A DNA stretch of 46,831 bases from Candidatus Binataceae bacterium (GCA_035500095.1 DATJXN010000110.1:1-46831), one strand, 5' to 3'. Numbered from the stretch's first letter, positions 23,847 to 33,344 are shown. Numbers and translations are program-made. The notes: a model not told the origin generated them from the sequence alone.

Positions 23847-25568
23847 ATGGCCGGAGCTGTTGAGAGATTGACCGAAGGCGCAGCGCCCGCGGCCGACGCG
23901 AGCCCGAAAATTTCCGGCGGCAACCTGGTGGCCAAGGCGCTCAAGAACGAAGGCGTCGAAGCCATCTTCACCCTCTGCGGCGGCCATATCATCGACATCT
24001 ATGACGGCTGCCTGAACGAGGGCATCAAGATCGTCGACGTCCGCCACGAACAGGTCGCCGCCCACGCCGCCGACGGCTACTGGCGCGTCACCGGCAAGAC
24101 CGGATGCGCGGTGGTCACGGCGGGACCGGGGACGACCGACGCCGTGACCGGCGTCGCCAACGCGTTTCGCGCGGAGAGCGCGATGCTGCTGATCGGCGGT
24201 CAAGGCCCGCTCACGCAGCATCGCATGGGCTCGCTGCAGGACCTGCCGCACGTGGACATGATGCAGCCGATCACCAAGTTCGCGGCGACGGTATCTTCCA
24301 CCGAGCGAATCGCCGATATGGTGAGCATGGCGTTTCGCGAATGCTACAACGGCGCGCCGGGACCGTCGTTCCTGGAAATCCCGCGCGACGTGCTGGACGC
24401 GCGCGTCGACGCCACCCGGGCGCGCATCCCGGTCGCCGGCCGCTATCGCGCGTCCACCAAAACCGCCGGCGATCCGCGCGAGGTCGAGCGCCTCGCCGAC
24501 ATCCTGGTGAAATCCGAGCGCCCGTGCGTCCTGCTCGGCACTCAGGTCTGGAGTTGCCGGGCAGGCGCCGCGGCGATCGAGTTCTGCCGGCGGCTTAACA
24601 TCCCGGCCTACATGAACGGCGCGGCGCGCGGCACGTTCGCGCCCGGCGACCCGCATCACTTCCATCAGACCCGCGGCTACGCCTTCGAGAAGGCCGACGC
24701 GATCGTGATCGTCGGCACGCCCTTCGACTTCCGGATGGGTTACGGGCGGAGGCTCCGCGCGGAGGCGACCGTGGTGCAAATCGATCTCGACTACCGCACC
24801 GTCGGCAAGAACCGCGACGTCTCGCTGGGCCTCGTCGGCGACGCCGGCGCGATCCTTGCCGCCGTCACCCAGGCCGCGAGCGGCCGCGTTGACAGCGGCG
24901 CGCGACGGCGCGACCCGTGGCTGCGCGAACTGCGCGAGCAGGAAAACAAGAGCGCCGAGGCGATGCGCCCGCGGTTGCTCTCCGACGCGAGCCCGATTCA
25001 TCCGTTGCGCCTCGCGCACGAAATCAACCAGTTCCTGACCGAGAACACGATCTTCATCGGCGACGGCGGCGACGTCGTGACCTTTTCCGCCGGCGCGATC
25101 CAGCCCAAGTCGCCGGGCCATTGGATGGATCCCGGCCCGCTCGGCACGCTCGGCGTGGGCACGCCGTTCGCAATGGCGGCCAAGCTCGCGCGGCCCGACA
25201 AGGAAGTCGTGTGCCTCTTCGGCGACGGCGCGTTCGGGCTGACGGGCTGGGACTTCGAGACCTGCGTGCGCTACGGCCTGCCGTTCATCGGCGTCGTCGG
25301 CAACAACTCACACATGAACCAGATTCGCTACGGGCAGACGGCGAAGTACGGCAAGGCGCGCGGCGAGGTCGCAAATTACCTCGGCGACGTGCATTTCGAG
25401 CGGTTCGCCGCGATGTTCGGCGGCTATGGCGAAGAAGTGCACGAAGCGAAGGAAATCGGGCCGGCGCTCAGGCGCGCACGCGAATCCGGCAAATGCGCGC
25501 TTATCAATGTGTGGATCGATCCCGAGGTTTACGCGCCGGGAACGATGAACCAGACGATGTACAAGTGA
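23847..25568 (+). CDS. Thiamine-diphosphate-dependent lyase (oxalyl-CoA decarboxylase / 2-hydroxyacyl-CoA lyase type)
   Basis: A 573-residue three-domain TPP enzyme. Glu68 (RHEQ) is the catalytic glutamate that activates the cofactor. The middle domain is at about 210-340. The pyrophosphate domain has GDGAFG and ends GVVGNN, the GDG-x25-NN metal/TPP motif. The ATG follows CAGGAGAG. Its stop overlaps the region of the next gene (TGATG), which encodes a formyl-CoA:oxalate CoA-transferase, so the natural partner reaction is oxalyl-CoA decarboxylation to formyl-CoA and CO2. Its sequence is not close to E. coli or Oxalobacter oxalyl-CoA decarboxylase as I recall them, and looks nearer to acetolactate synthase or 2-hydroxyacyl-CoA lyase, so a formyl-CoA-forming or formyl-CoA-using lyase is an alternative. 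Confidence 0.85.
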   Translation: MAGAVERLTEGAAPAADASPKISGGNLVAKALKNEGVEAIFTLCGGHIIDIYDGCLNEGIKIVDVRHEQVAAHAADGYWRVTGKTGCAVVTAGPGTTDAVTGVANAFRAESAMLLIGGQGPLTQHRMGSLQDLPHVDMMQPITKFAATVSSTERIADMVSMAFRECYNGAPGPSFLEIPRDVLDARVDATRARIPVAGRYRASTKTAGDPREVERLADILVKSERPCVLLGTQVWSCRAGAAAIEFCRRLNIPAYMNGAARGTFAPGDPHHFHQTRGYAFEKADAIVIVGTPFDFRMGYGRRLRAEATVVQIDLDYRTVGKNRDVSLGLVGDAGAILAAVTQAASGRVDSGARRRDPWLRELREQENKSAEAMRPRLLSDASPIHPLRLAHEINQFLTENTIFIGDGGDVVTFSAGAIQPKSPGHWMDPGPLGTLGVGTPFAMAAKLARPDKEVVCLFGDGAFGLTGWDFETCVRYGLPFIGVVGNNSHMNQIRYGQTAKYGKARGEVANYLGDVHFERFAAMFGGYGEEVHEAKEIGPALRRARESGKCALINVWIDPEVYAPGTMNQTMYK

Positions 25569-25579
25569 TGAGGAAAGAG

Positions 25580-26812
25580 ATGGACAAGGCGCTCTCGGAT
25601 GTGCGGGTTTTGGACATGACGCACGTGCAGTCGGGCCCGAGCTGCACGCAGATCCTGGCGTGGCTCGGCGCCGACGTGATCAAGGTCGAGATGCCGGGCC
25701 GCGGCGATATCACGCGTGGACAGCTTCGCGATCTTCCCGGCGTTGACAGCCTCTATTTCACGATGCTCAACTGCAACAAACGCAGTGTCACGCTGAATAT
25801 CAAGTCGGCGAAGGGCAAGCGCATCCTGGACGAACTGATTAAACGCGCGGACGTGCTGGTTGAAAATTTCGGCCCCGGCGCGCTCGACCGCGAAGGCTTC
25901 ACCTGGGAGCGCCTCCAAAAGCTCAACCCGCGCATTATCTTCGCTTCGATCAAGGGTTTCGGCGCCGGCCCGTTCGAAGATTGCAAGGCCTATGAGACGA
26001 TCGCGCAGGCGATGGGCGGCGCGATGAGCACCACCGGCTTCGAGGACGGCCCGCCGACGAGCACCGGCGCGCAAATCGGCGACTCCGGCACCGGAATGCA
26101 CATGGTGGCCGCGATCGTGGCCGCACTCTACCAGCGCACACGGACCGGGCGCGGCCAGCGCGTCGAAGTCGCGATGCAGGATGCGGTGCTCAATCTGTGC
26201 CGCGTGAAGCTGCGCGACCAGCAGCGGATCAGGCGCGGACCGCTCGCCGAGTATCCCAACCGCAGCTTCGGCGACGAGGTGCCGCGTTCCGGCAACGCGT
26301 CAGGCGGCGGCCAACCCGGCGCCGCGCTGCGCTGCGCGCCGGGCGGTGCGAATGACTATTGCTACGTGATTATCCAGCCCCAGGTGTGGCCGGCGCTCGC
26401 GCGTATCGCCGGCCGCCCCGAACTCGCGGACGATCCCGCGTATGCGACGCCCGAGGCTCGGATCAAGCATCTCGACGAGGTGTTCGGCGTGATCGAGCAA
26501 TGGACGATGCGCCACACCAAGCACGAAGTGATGCGGACCCTGATGGAGGCCGACGTTCCGTGCGGGCCGATTCTCTCGATGAAGGATTTGATCGAGGATC
26601 CGGCGCTCGCCCAGCGCGGGATGGTCGCCGACGTCGAACATCCGGAGCGCGGCTCGTTCAAGACCGTAGGCTGTCCGCTGATCCTGTCCGAAAGCCCGGT
26701 CGCAATTGCCGCCTCGCCGCTTTTGGGCGAGCACACCGCGAGCATTCTGCGCGAGGTCATGGGCTACGACGACGCCGAGCTTGAGCGCCTGCGGGCCGAA
26801 GGCGTCGTCTGA
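25580..26812 (+). CDS. frc: Formyl-CoA:oxalate CoA-transferase (CaiB/BaiF family)
   Basis: A 410-residue class III CoA-transferase very similar to Frc of E. coli and Oxalobacter as I know them. Matching stretches are [14 protein letters not shown]-type [25 protein letters not shown], and [18 protein letters not shown]. Asp168 (GDSGTGMH) aligns with the catalytic Asp169. The glycine loop near the active site is GGGQ (GGGGQ in Frc). It transfers CoA from formyl-CoA to oxalate, or another acid if the partner differs. I chose ATG 25580, preceded by AGGA at good spacing; ATG 25568 overlaps the previous stop and is possible. The coupling to the TPP lyase gene indicates one operon for oxalate breakdown. 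The active loop and acid specificity remain inference. Confidence 0.93.
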   Translation: MDKALSDVRVLDMTHVQSGPSCTQILAWLGADVIKVEMPGRGDITRGQLRDLPGVDSLYFTMLNCNKRSVTLNIKSAKGKRILDELIKRADVLVENFGPGALDREGFTWERLQKLNPRIIFASIKGFGAGPFEDCKAYETIAQAMGGAMSTTGFEDGPPTSTGAQIGDSGTGMHMVAAIVAALYQRTRTGRGQRVEVAMQDAVLNLCRVKLRDQQRIRRGPLAEYPNRSFGDEVPRSGNASGGGQPGAALRCAPGGANDYCYVIIQPQVWPALARIAGRPELADDPAYATPEARIKHLDEVFGVIEQWTMRHTKHEVMRTLMEADVPCGPILSMKDLIEDPALAQRGMVADVEHPERGSFKTVGCPLILSESPVAIAASPLLGEHTASILREVMGYDDAELERLRAEGVV

Positions 26813-26846
26813 TCGACTCGGCCGGATCGCGCGGTTCGGGGGCGCG

Positions 26847-27500
26847 TTAACCCGGCTTTTCCTGCGCGCCGGCGGGCTCGAGCCCAAGGTGATTGCGCGT
26901 GAGGCTCGCGAGCGCGCGTGCAGCGGGATCGGCACTCCTTTCGAGATGTTCTACCGCGCCGATTCGATCCTCGAGCGGCCGGTTCTGTCCCATCTTGAAC
27001 TTGCCTTCGATTCGCTCGATCTCGACCTCGAATCCGACGATGGCCTTGAGCATCGACGCCCTGAAGTCGGCGGGCATCGTGCCGGGCCATGGCTCGCTCA
27101 GCCCGGCTTCGTATATGCCGACCAGCCTGTCCACCAGCGCGGAGAGCCGCTCCGTGTCATGGATCGCGCGGGCGATGCCGTAAACGTGCACGGTCGCATA
27201 GTTCCAGGTCGGAACCGCGGGCGACGTCGCATACCAGCTCGGCGAAACGTAGGCATGCGGCCCGTCGAACATCGCGAGACAGCGCTGGCGGCCGTCGAAC
27301 GAGCGCCATTGCGGATTGGCGCGCGCGACGTGGCCAAGCAGGGTTCCGTGCTTGCCGGTTGCGCGGTCGAGGATCATCGGCAGCCGCGTTGCGGTCGGCT
27401 CTTCGGCGGCGATCGTCACTAGCGTCCCAAAGCTGTAGGTTTCGATGAACTGGTGGAGCGTCGAGGCGTCGGTAACCTCGAACGTCTTCGGTATGTACAT
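26847..27500 (-). CDS. PaiB-family FMN-binding protein
   Basis: A 217-residue protein of the PaiB / FMN-binding split-barrel family. It begins MYIPKTFEV with the HQFIETYSFGTLVT start of the flavin barrel. It contains GHVARANPQW, FDGPHAYVSPSWY and VPTWNYATVHVYG, all characteristic of the family; the last has the conserved Trp-Asn. PaiB was described as a negative regulator of sporulation and degradative enzymes in Bacillus, but in other bacteria its role is unclear and a small flavin reductase or stress protein is equally likely. The ATG at 27500 follows GGGAGA, supporting it over the longer frame. It is convergent with the CoA-transferase gene, with only 34 bases between the stop codons. Confidence 0.88.
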   Translation of the reverse strand: MYIPKTFEVTDASTLHQFIETYSFGTLVTIAAEEPTATRLPMILDRATGKHGTLLGHVARANPQWRSFDGRQRCLAMFDGPHAYVSPSWYATSPAVPTWNYATVHVYGIARAIHDTERLSALVDRLVGIYEAGLSEPWPGTMPADFRASMLKAIVGFEVEIERIEGKFKMGQNRPLEDRIGAVEHLERSADPAARALASLTRNHLGLEPAGAQEKPG

Positions 27501-27584
27501 CCGCGCTTCTCCCGGCCGGAGCCTCGGCACCAGTAAACTAGGGAGAGCGACAATCTTCAATCAGCAACCGTTCGGTCAACAAAT

Positions 27585-28988
27585 TCAATGAGGATGGCTG
27601 CCGTTTGGGGCCCGCTCCGGCCCGTTACTGTCGCGCGCCGGGTAGCGGCGCGGTAGCACCGCCCAGAAGACACTGCCCTTGCTGTGCTCGCTCGACACCC
27701 CGACCGTGCCGCCCTGCGCCTCGACGATCTGCCGCGTCAGAGCGAGGCCGAGGCCGGTGCCCTGATGCCGTTTGCTGGAGGAGGAATCGAGTTGATGAAA
27801 CTCGGTGAACAGCCTCGGCAAATCTTCGGCGCGGATACCTTCGCCACTGTCCTCGACCTCGAGGCGCAGCCATGCCTCGCCCTCAGGGCGCATCCGGATC
27901 GTGATGTGCGCGCCATCGCCGCTGAACTTGATCGCGTTCGAAAGATAGTTGTAGAGGACCTGCCGCAGTTTTCCTGAATCGAGAACGACACCGCCGAGAT
28001 CCGGCGCGACTTCAGCGTCGACCCGGATGTTCTTTTGCGCAGCTATAGCGCGCAGCACGCTGCGCACTTCCTCGACCAGCAGCGCAGGATCGATCGGCTC
28101 CGGCACGAATTCCATCTTGCCCGATTCGACCTTGGCGAGGTCGAGCGCATTGTTGATGACGCTCAGCAGGTGGCGCGCGCTGGAGAGGATATCGGCAAGG
28201 CTCTGTTTGTATTCAGCCGAGCCCGGCGCAATGTGTCCAGCGTACAGCAACTGGCTGAAACCGATAATGCCGTTAAGCGGCGTGCGCAATTCGTGCGACA
28301 TGTTGGCGACGAAGACCGATTTAAGCCTGGACCCCTCAAGGGCCTCGTCGCGCGCACGCGCCAGTTCGAGCTGCACGCGCTTGCGATCCGAAATGTCGCG
28401 GATGGCGCTCGAGATCAGCATCCCTGCATCGGTGCGCAGCGGACACAAGCTGATTTCGACCGGGAATTCGCTGCCCTCCTTGCGCCGGCCGAACAACTCG
28501 AGCCCGCTGCCCATCGCTCGCGCCCGCGGCTCCTTGACGTAGTTCATGCGCTCGCTTACGTGGCGTCCGCGAAAGCGCTCCGGCATCAGCAACTCCATCG
28601 GTTTGCCGACCATCTCCTCCCGCTGATAGCCGAAGAGTCTCTCGGTCTGTCCGTTCACCAGCGCGATGTTTCCTTTCGCATCCACGATCACCATCGCGTC
28701 CGGAGCCGATTCCAACAAACCTCGAAAAATGGCCTCGGCCCGCTTGCGCTCGGCGACCTCAGGTTCGAGCTCGCGGTTGGTATCTGCGAGTCTCCTGCCG
28801 GTCGCAAATGCAAACACTCTTGGCATCAATGGCACCAGCACGACCAGACAGATTGCCGCGGCAAACGCCGATATCGCATCGGCCGCTTCCGGCCAGAGCA
28901 AGGACCGGTCCCACGACAGCCACTGGTCATGCGCGAAGCGAAGGCCCGAAGCTTGCGCGGCCAGCACATATAGAAAAGCACCCGGCAT
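27585..28988 (-). CDS. PAS-domain sensor histidine kinase with shortened membrane part
   Basis: A 467-residue sensor kinase. Residues 35-62 form a hydrophobic segment, followed by a coiled linker and a PAS domain (about 86-200, IFRGLLESAPDAMVIVD to ISDRKR). The kinase core has the H-box at His232 (NMSHELRTPLNG), N-box NYLSNAIKFS, G1 DSGEGI and G2 GTGLGL. The start QWLSWDRSLLWPEAADAIS...VVLVPLMP resembles the last part of the ethylene-receptor-like multi-helix domain seen in many such kinases, but the upstream helices are missing. The ATG at 28988 has GGAG, so a shortened protein is probably made. No response regulator is adjacent. It lies 217 bases downstream of copD, so response to metal or redox stress is possible but unproven. 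Confidence 0.85.
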   Translation of the reverse strand: MPGAFLYVLAAQASGLRFAHDQWLSWDRSLLWPEAADAISAFAAAICLVVLVPLMPRVFAFATGRRLADTNRELEPEVAERKRAEAIFRGLLESAPDAMVIVDAKGNIALVNGQTERLFGYQREEMVGKPMELLMPERFRGRHVSERMNYVKEPRARAMGSGLELFGRRKEGSEFPVEISLCPLRTDAGMLISSAIRDISDRKRVQLELARARDEALEGSRLKSVFVANMSHELRTPLNGIIGFSQLLYAGHIAPGSAEYKQSLADILSSARHLLSVINNALDLAKVESGKMEFVPEPIDPALLVEEVRSVLRAIAAQKNIRVDAEVAPDLGGVVLDSGKLRQVLYNYLSNAIKFSGDGAHITIRMRPEGEAWLRLEVEDSGEGIRAEDLPRLFTEFHQLDSSSSKRHQGTGLGLALTRQIVEAQGGTVGVSSEHSKGSVFWAVLPRRYPARDSNGPERAPNGSHPH

Positions 28989-29205
28989 GCTCGCTCCGTA
29001 TTCAGTACACCGACAGTTTCTGATTGGTACAGTGTACGCGACACCGAAGCGAGCCCGGCCGAGCCGCTTGCGCCTGCAGGAACGTGGACGCGAAAGGTTG
29101 GCGCGATTGGCTTGTTGCTGGCGGATAATCTGCAGTCAGGGCAAGCGCTGCGCATCGTGCGCACGCTACGGAAGTTCAAACCAAGAGCGCGCGCAGCAAG
29201 TCCCC

Positions 29206-30075
29206 TCAATGCGCCGGCGGAGTGTTGGCGAGCAGCGCCGCCAGACCTAGAACGCCGACCAAAAGGATACACTCGATGCCCACATTCCGCAGAAGGCTCG
29301 CCTGCGCTGATGTCTCAGAAACCGCGGGCATCACCCAGTAGCGGTTGTACGCGCCGATCATCAGTACGAGCATCGCCGCACAGACCTTATCCACCAGGGT
29401 CCGTCCGTATGCCGCTTCGATTAGACGGTGCGGGTCGGCGCCGAGCGAATAGTAAGCCGTGTACAGACCGCTCAGTATGAGTATTGTCACCGTCCATCCT
29501 GCGACGCCCGAAACCCGCGGCGCAGTCCGCAATACCCACTCCGATCCAAGCTTGCCGCGTACAGCGCCCACCCAGAGCCCGAGGATCGCTCCGATCCAAA
29601 GCGCTGCCGCGACTTCATGCGCGAAGTACACGACGACCGCGAGCGCGCCGCGGTCGATCGCGTGGCCAGAAAGGCTCCCAAGCAAGAGCAGACCGCACGC
29701 GGCGAGGCCCAGGGCCGCCGTCTTCAGCGGTCCGCGCCCGCGCGTCCACGCGATCGCGGGCAAGCTCAGGCTGAGGGGAAAGCTCCAGAGCCAGACCTTT
29801 CCAAAATGCGTCTCGCGAAGCACGTCCGGAACAAAAGGCAGCGCCGCGCGCAGCGACAGGTCCCCCATGTTCGCGGTGCCGATCAGCAGAGCGAGCGGCG
29901 AGGACACGACCGCCATGAGCGCGAGCACGCGCCATAGCGGCGTGAGCGCGTTGGCGACTTCTTCAGACTGGGCCTCCGGCGCCAACAGCACGGCAAACGC
30001 GGCCGTGCCGAAGATCAGGACCTCCGCCACCAGCAACGGCCACGCGACGAGCGCCCGCTCCCCGATCTGCGTCAT
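29206..30075 (-). CDS. copD: CopD-family copper resistance membrane protein
   Basis: A 289-residue integral membrane protein with about eight hydrophobic helices. Recognisable CopD features are THFGKVWLWSF, SLSGHAID, YFAHEVAAALWIGAILGLWVG and GRTLVDKVCAAMLVLMIGAYNR, containing conserved His, Trp and Lys residues. CopD works with the periplasmic CopC in copper uptake or tolerance. The ATG at 30075 overlaps the copC stop (ATGA), so the two are translationally coupled and the longer upstream frame is not used. It is the last gene of an operon that also has an outer-membrane-type protein and two further small exported proteins. Confidence 0.88.
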   Translation of the reverse strand: MTQIGERALVAWPLLVAEVLIFGTAAFAVLLAPEAQSEEVANALTPLWRVLALMAVVSSPLALLIGTANMGDLSLRAALPFVPDVLRETHFGKVWLWSFPLSLSLPAIAWTRGRGPLKTAALGLAACGLLLLGSLSGHAIDRGALAVVVYFAHEVAAALWIGAILGLWVGAVRGKLGSEWVLRTAPRVSGVAGWTVTILILSGLYTAYYSLGADPHRLIEAAYGRTLVDKVCAAMLVLMIGAYNRYWVMPAVSETSAQASLLRNVGIECILLVGVLGLAALLANTPPAH

Positions 30076-30455
30076 CCGCCGCCTCCCGCAACTGTAAAGA
30101 CGTATGAGCCTTCCGTGTGGTGCGAGTCGATGCAGACGACCGCCCATTTCACCGTGTAATCGCCCGGCTTGAGCGCGGCGAGTTTGACCGACAGGGTCAG
30201 TGCGCTCGGATCAACCTGCGGTTGACCGACGGCTTCGGACTTGCCCTCGGCGTCCAGCACGTCGAGCTTGGCGAACAACTTCTCGATCGGCGCGTCGAAT
30301 TTGATCGTGATCGCGGAGGGCGGCGAAGAGAGGCGCTGGCCGGCCGACGGCGTCTCCTCCTGCGGAAACGAATGCGCCAGCGCCGCCAAAGGGCCGGCCG
30401 CGCCTGCGGCCAGCAGCAGGCAGACGCCGATGATCCACAGCGTGAGCGTGTTCAT
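30072..30455 (-). CDS. copC: CopC-domain periplasmic copper-binding protein
   Basis: A 127-residue protein with a signal peptide; cleavage after ALA leaves His28 at the mature N-terminus, the Cu(II) ligand of CopC proteins. The domain has IEKLFAKLDV in the early strands and ends VVCIDSHHTEGSYVFTV, with the usual Asp and His copper ligands. The ATG at 30455 overlaps the stop of the preceding gene and the copC stop overlaps copD, giving a chain of coupled genes. The frame is open a few codons upstream (to 30482), but coupling decides the start. It is expected to deliver or hold copper in the periplasm. Confidence 0.9.
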   Translation of the reverse strand: MNTLTLWIIGVCLLLAAGAAGPLAALAHSFPQEETPSAGQRLSSPPSAITIKFDAPIEKLFAKLDVLDAEGKSEAVGQPQVDPSALTLSVKLAALKPGDYTVKWAVVCIDSHHTEGSYVFTVAGGGG

Positions 30456-31368
30456 CCCGGGAAGCCTCGATTGATCGTCCAATTGCCGATCCTGGGAAAT
30501 ATCGAATCGTAGAATATGTCGAGAAGACCGATCGCCACGGCGTGAGTGCCCGGCACCGACGCGTGGTTGAGCGCGAGTTGCGTGCCGAAGCTCAGCTCGA
30601 AATGGTAGCCCACATAGGCGATTCCGGGCGTTGCCACGATATTGGGAAAAGTCTGCTGCGAGGGACCCGTGATCAACTGCGAGTAGTTGAACTCGGTAAA
30701 AAGAAAGAGGTTTCTAAACGGCTGTTCAGCCCGATGTCGCGGACGGAATTGCTCAGGTATGGCAGTGAATATTCGACCACCCCGTCGGCGAACATCAGAT
30801 GGCTTGTATGACCGCCCAGTGCCGGCAAATAAGCGAAGTCTCCCTGAAGTCCGAACGGTCTCAGATACCTGAGTCCCGTTACATTGGGCAAATCGCCCAT
30901 CCCCTTCTCCCACAGGAAGAGTGGCCCCAGACTCGTATGACTCTGCTCCTCAACCGCGGGAGTGCCCGTGGGCAGTTGCAAAAGCGGACCGGCCGAGAGC
31001 AGAAATTCGTGCGCGGCTGAGACGAAAAACGCCCATTTCGCGAAAAGCTCGAGGTTGTCGAAGCCGCGCTCATCCGGCGTATTCTTCGGCCACTGATAGT
31101 GCCAGGCGTTGTCGAGCCCGACGCTGAAGCGCGGCATTTCGTTGTCATCCAGGTAGAGCACCTTCTCCAATGAGTATCCGAGTGTGAAGTCGTGGCGGTC
31201 GCTGGCCTTGGTCCATGAAGGTTGGGCGATATCAAACTCATTGGCCGGCGTAGGGTCTTCCGCGATTAGCGGCTCGAGAAAAACATAGTCTCCCACAACG
31301 CCGTGCGCGAATGCCGCGGTGGGTATCGCAATAGCCAGAACCAGCAAGAGAACGCATCCGTATTTCAT
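30452..31368 (-). pseudogene. Exported beta-rich protein of the copC-copD operon, with an apparent frameshift
   Basis: The gene starts at ATG 31368 after GGAGAAGG and encodes a signal peptide (MKYGCVLLLVLAIAIPTAAFA, then HG). The mature protein is rich in aromatic-ended strands (FSVGLDNAWHYQW, ELFAKWAFFVSAAHEFLLS, YVGYHFELSFGTQLAL), typical of an outer-membrane barrel or porin-like protein. Near 30718-30730 the frame shifts by one base: upstream it reads VRDIGLNS, while the continuation PFRNLFLFTEFNYS is in the next frame. That second frame ends at 30452, overlapping the copC start exactly, so it is clearly the real C-terminus. About 300 residues in total. Either a genuine broken gene or a one-base sequence error. 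I do not recognise a named family; likely metal-handling by context. Confidence 0.75.
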
Positions 31369-31553
31369 AGCCTTCTCCGGTAAGTGCGTCCGACCGGCTG
31401 CAGGGCATCCCAACGACGCGCTCGAGCGTCGCGTCGCCGCTGTGCGACGCCATGCTCGCAAAACCTGAATATCCGATTCGTCCGCTTAGGCGCGGGTTTT
31501 TGCCGGCGGCGGATCAGGAGCGTCAGCCGCTCGCACGCGCAGCGCCATCGTCG

Positions 31554-31799
31554 TCACGGCATCGTGCCCGCGCTCCGGCAAAACTGCGTTACGGCAGGAG
31601 AGCCCGGAAAAATCGCCGCCACCGCCGCCGGCGAGTGGCTGAAACTTTGCCCGGGATGGCAGATGTCCAGGGTGAACATCGTCTCGGAACTATGCACCAC
31701 TATCCCAGGGGTCAGCGGCATCCCGCCGAGCAGGATCGCCAGCGCCACTAGCGCAGCCGCGGCGCGGTCAGGACGCCGCGAGTCCGTTGCCGATCTCAA
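31554..31799 (-). CDS. Small exported protein of the metal operon
   Basis: An 81-residue protein, probably starting at TTG 31799, which overlaps the stop of the DUF2318-like gene (TTGA). It has a hydrophobic segment (AAAALVALAILLGGMPL) that could be a signal peptide or anchor. The mature part has the stretch FTLDICHPGQSFSHS and a second Cys near the end (QFCRSAG). The Cys/His content and the position in a copper operon suggest metal binding, but I do not recognise the family. The start codon is unusual and the case rests on coupling and context. Confidence 0.5.
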   Translation of the reverse strand: MRSATDSRRPDRAAAALVALAILLGGMPLTPGIVVHSSETMFTLDICHPGQSFSHSPAAVAAIFPGSPAVTQFCRSAGTMP

Positions 31800-32248
31800 A
31801 ACAGCGCCGCGCCCGACTTGAGATCGGACACTTTGATTTCGACCCGCGACGAATCTTCATGATGCGCCAGGCTGACCGGCACGCACGAGGCTTCGCCCCT
31901 GGTCATGTGATTGATCGGATAGCGGTTGCCGCAGAGCCTGCAGATCAGCATTCCGTGCGATACTTTGTAGCCCTGGCGGAACTTATAGCACTGGCGGCAG
32001 GCGTCGAAGACCGCGCGGACCTTGCCGTCATCGCCCTGCGCGAGAAGAAAGCGCAGCCGCTGACCGGCCTGGTCGCGGTAGCAGAAAAGGTGCGCTTCGC
32101 CATCGGCCAGCCGCGCCATCGAGACCGTCAGCATCTCCGCGCCTCGAAGTTCGATACAGCGGGAGTGCAGGATCGGCATCGCGGCCGCGATCGCGACCGC
32201 CGCGGCCGCTATTCCGATGACGAGTTTTTTTACACCGATTGTGCGCAT
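31796..32248 (-). CDS. DUF2318-like exported metal/Fe-S-type protein
   Basis: A 150-residue protein with an N-terminal hydrophobic anchor or signal (about residues 8-24). Cys84 and Cys87 (CRQCY) and Cys103 and Cys106 (CRLCG) form two CxxC pairs separated by a GY-containing loop, the pattern of the DUF2318 family, predicted to bind metal. FDACRQCYKFRQGY and LICRLCGNRYPI are the most typical parts. A further Cys lies near residue 121 in the region EASCVPVSL. The ATG at 32248 has a weak ribosome site. It is the first gene of the unit leading to copC and copD, and is divergent from the FAH-family gene at 32403. A role in metal transfer or reduction in the periplasm is inference. Confidence 0.8.
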   Translation of the reverse strand: MRTIGVKKLVIGIAAAAVAIAAAMPILHSRCIELRGAEMLTVSMARLADGEAHLFCYRDQAGQRLRFLLAQGDDGKVRAVFDACRQCYKFRQGYKVSHGMLICRLCGNRYPINHMTRGEASCVPVSLAHHEDSSRVEIKVSDLKSGAALF

Positions 32249-32402
32249 CGCCCGGTTTCATCAAGCGTTCATCACGGCGCCAATAAATGCAAGCTACGAC
32301 CATGACCTCCGCCCGTTTGGGGTCAGCGCCGCCGTTTGCACTATACTGCCGTGACGAAACGCGCCCGCAGCGCGGCTATCCTGCAAGGAGAACTCACTAT
32401 CA

Positions 32403-33344
32403 ATGCGCCTGGTCACATTCGAAGACGAGCCCCGACACCTTCGCCTCGGCGCCCTCGCCGAAGGTCTCGTAGTCGACCTCAACGCCGCCTGTCGCGCGCT
32501 GATGGAGGAGCGCGGTGAGCGCCGCGCCAGCGAGCTTGCGCTCCAGGCCGTGCCGCCCGAGATGGTCGCCTTTCTCGAGGCCGGCGAGCGCGCGATGAAC
32601 GCCGCCCGGGAGGCGCTCGCGCTGGTCGCGCGGCTTGGCGCCGACGGCGCGCGAGAGCGCGGGCTTGCCCGCCGCGCCGAGTCGGTCCGGTTGCGCGCGC
32701 CCGTGCCGCGCCCGACCAAACTCATCCTGGTGGGACTCAATTACCGCGACCACGCCGAAGAGGCCGGCTTCAAGATTCCCGAGGTTCCGACGTTCTTCTC
32801 CAAGTATGCCAACTGCGTGATCGGGCCAGGCGACGCGGTAAGGATTCCCAAAGTCTCCCCGATGATCGACTACGAGGGCGAGCTCGCCTTCATTATCGGG
32901 CGCGCCGGCCGCGATATCCCGCCCGAGCGCGCGATGGAGTACGTGGCCGGCTACACGATCATGAACGACGTAAGCTGCCGCGATTACCAGATGAAGACCG
33001 GGCAGTGGATGATCGGCAAGACCTTCGACACTTTCGCGCCGATGGGGCCGTACCTTGTGACGCGCGACGAGATTCCCGATCCGCACAACCTCGAGATCTC
33101 GCTCTACTTAAACGGCCAGCGCATGCAGCACTCGAACACGCGCAACCTGATTTTCAAGACCGAGCATGTCGTCTCGTATCTCTCGCAGGTCTTCACCTTC
33201 GAGCCGGGCGACGTGATCTCGACCGGCACGCCGGCCGGCGTCGGCTACACGCGCAAGCCGCCGGTCTTCATGAAGCCGGGCGACCGGGTACGGGTCGAGG
33301 TCGAGGGCCTGGGCGCGCTGGAAAACCCGGTCGAGGCGGCTTAG
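32403..33344 (+). CDS. Fumarylacetoacetate hydrolase (FAH) family protein
   Basis: A 313-residue FAH-superfamily enzyme. The metal site reads IDYEGELAFIIG with Glu158 and Glu160, plus Asp189 (YTIMNDVSCRD). GLNYRDHAEE at about 111-120 and NCVIGPGDAVRIP at about 137-149 are also typical, and GTPAGVG near 278-284 ends the active-site loop. Such enzymes hydrolyse, decarboxylate or hydrate small beta-dicarbonyl acids, for example in the lower meta-cleavage pathway or as acylpyruvases. An AGGAG lies about 12 bases before the ATG, a little far. It is 69 bases before a class III aminotransferase on the same strand. The catechol 2,3-dioxygenase fragment at the window end would fit a meta-cleavage route but is not linked to it. 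Confidence 0.9.
   Translation: MRLVTFEDEPRHLRLGALAEGLVVDLNAACRALMEERGERRASELALQAVPPEMVAFLEAGERAMNAAREALALVARLGADGARERGLARRAESVRLRAPVPRPTKLILVGLNYRDHAEEAGFKIPEVPTFFSKYANCVIGPGDAVRIPKVSPMIDYEGELAFIIGRAGRDIPPERAMEYVAGYTIMNDVSCRDYQMKTGQWMIGKTFDTFAPMGPYLVTRDEIPDPHNLEISLYLNGQRMQHSNTRNLIFKTEHVVSYLSQVFTFEPGDVISTGTPAGVGYTRKPPVFMKPGDRVRVEVEGLGALENPVEAA

Noticed and set aside
23472-25121. 549-codon minus-strand frame opposite the TPP enzyme
   Set aside because: Antisense shadow of a gene with complete TPP motifs.
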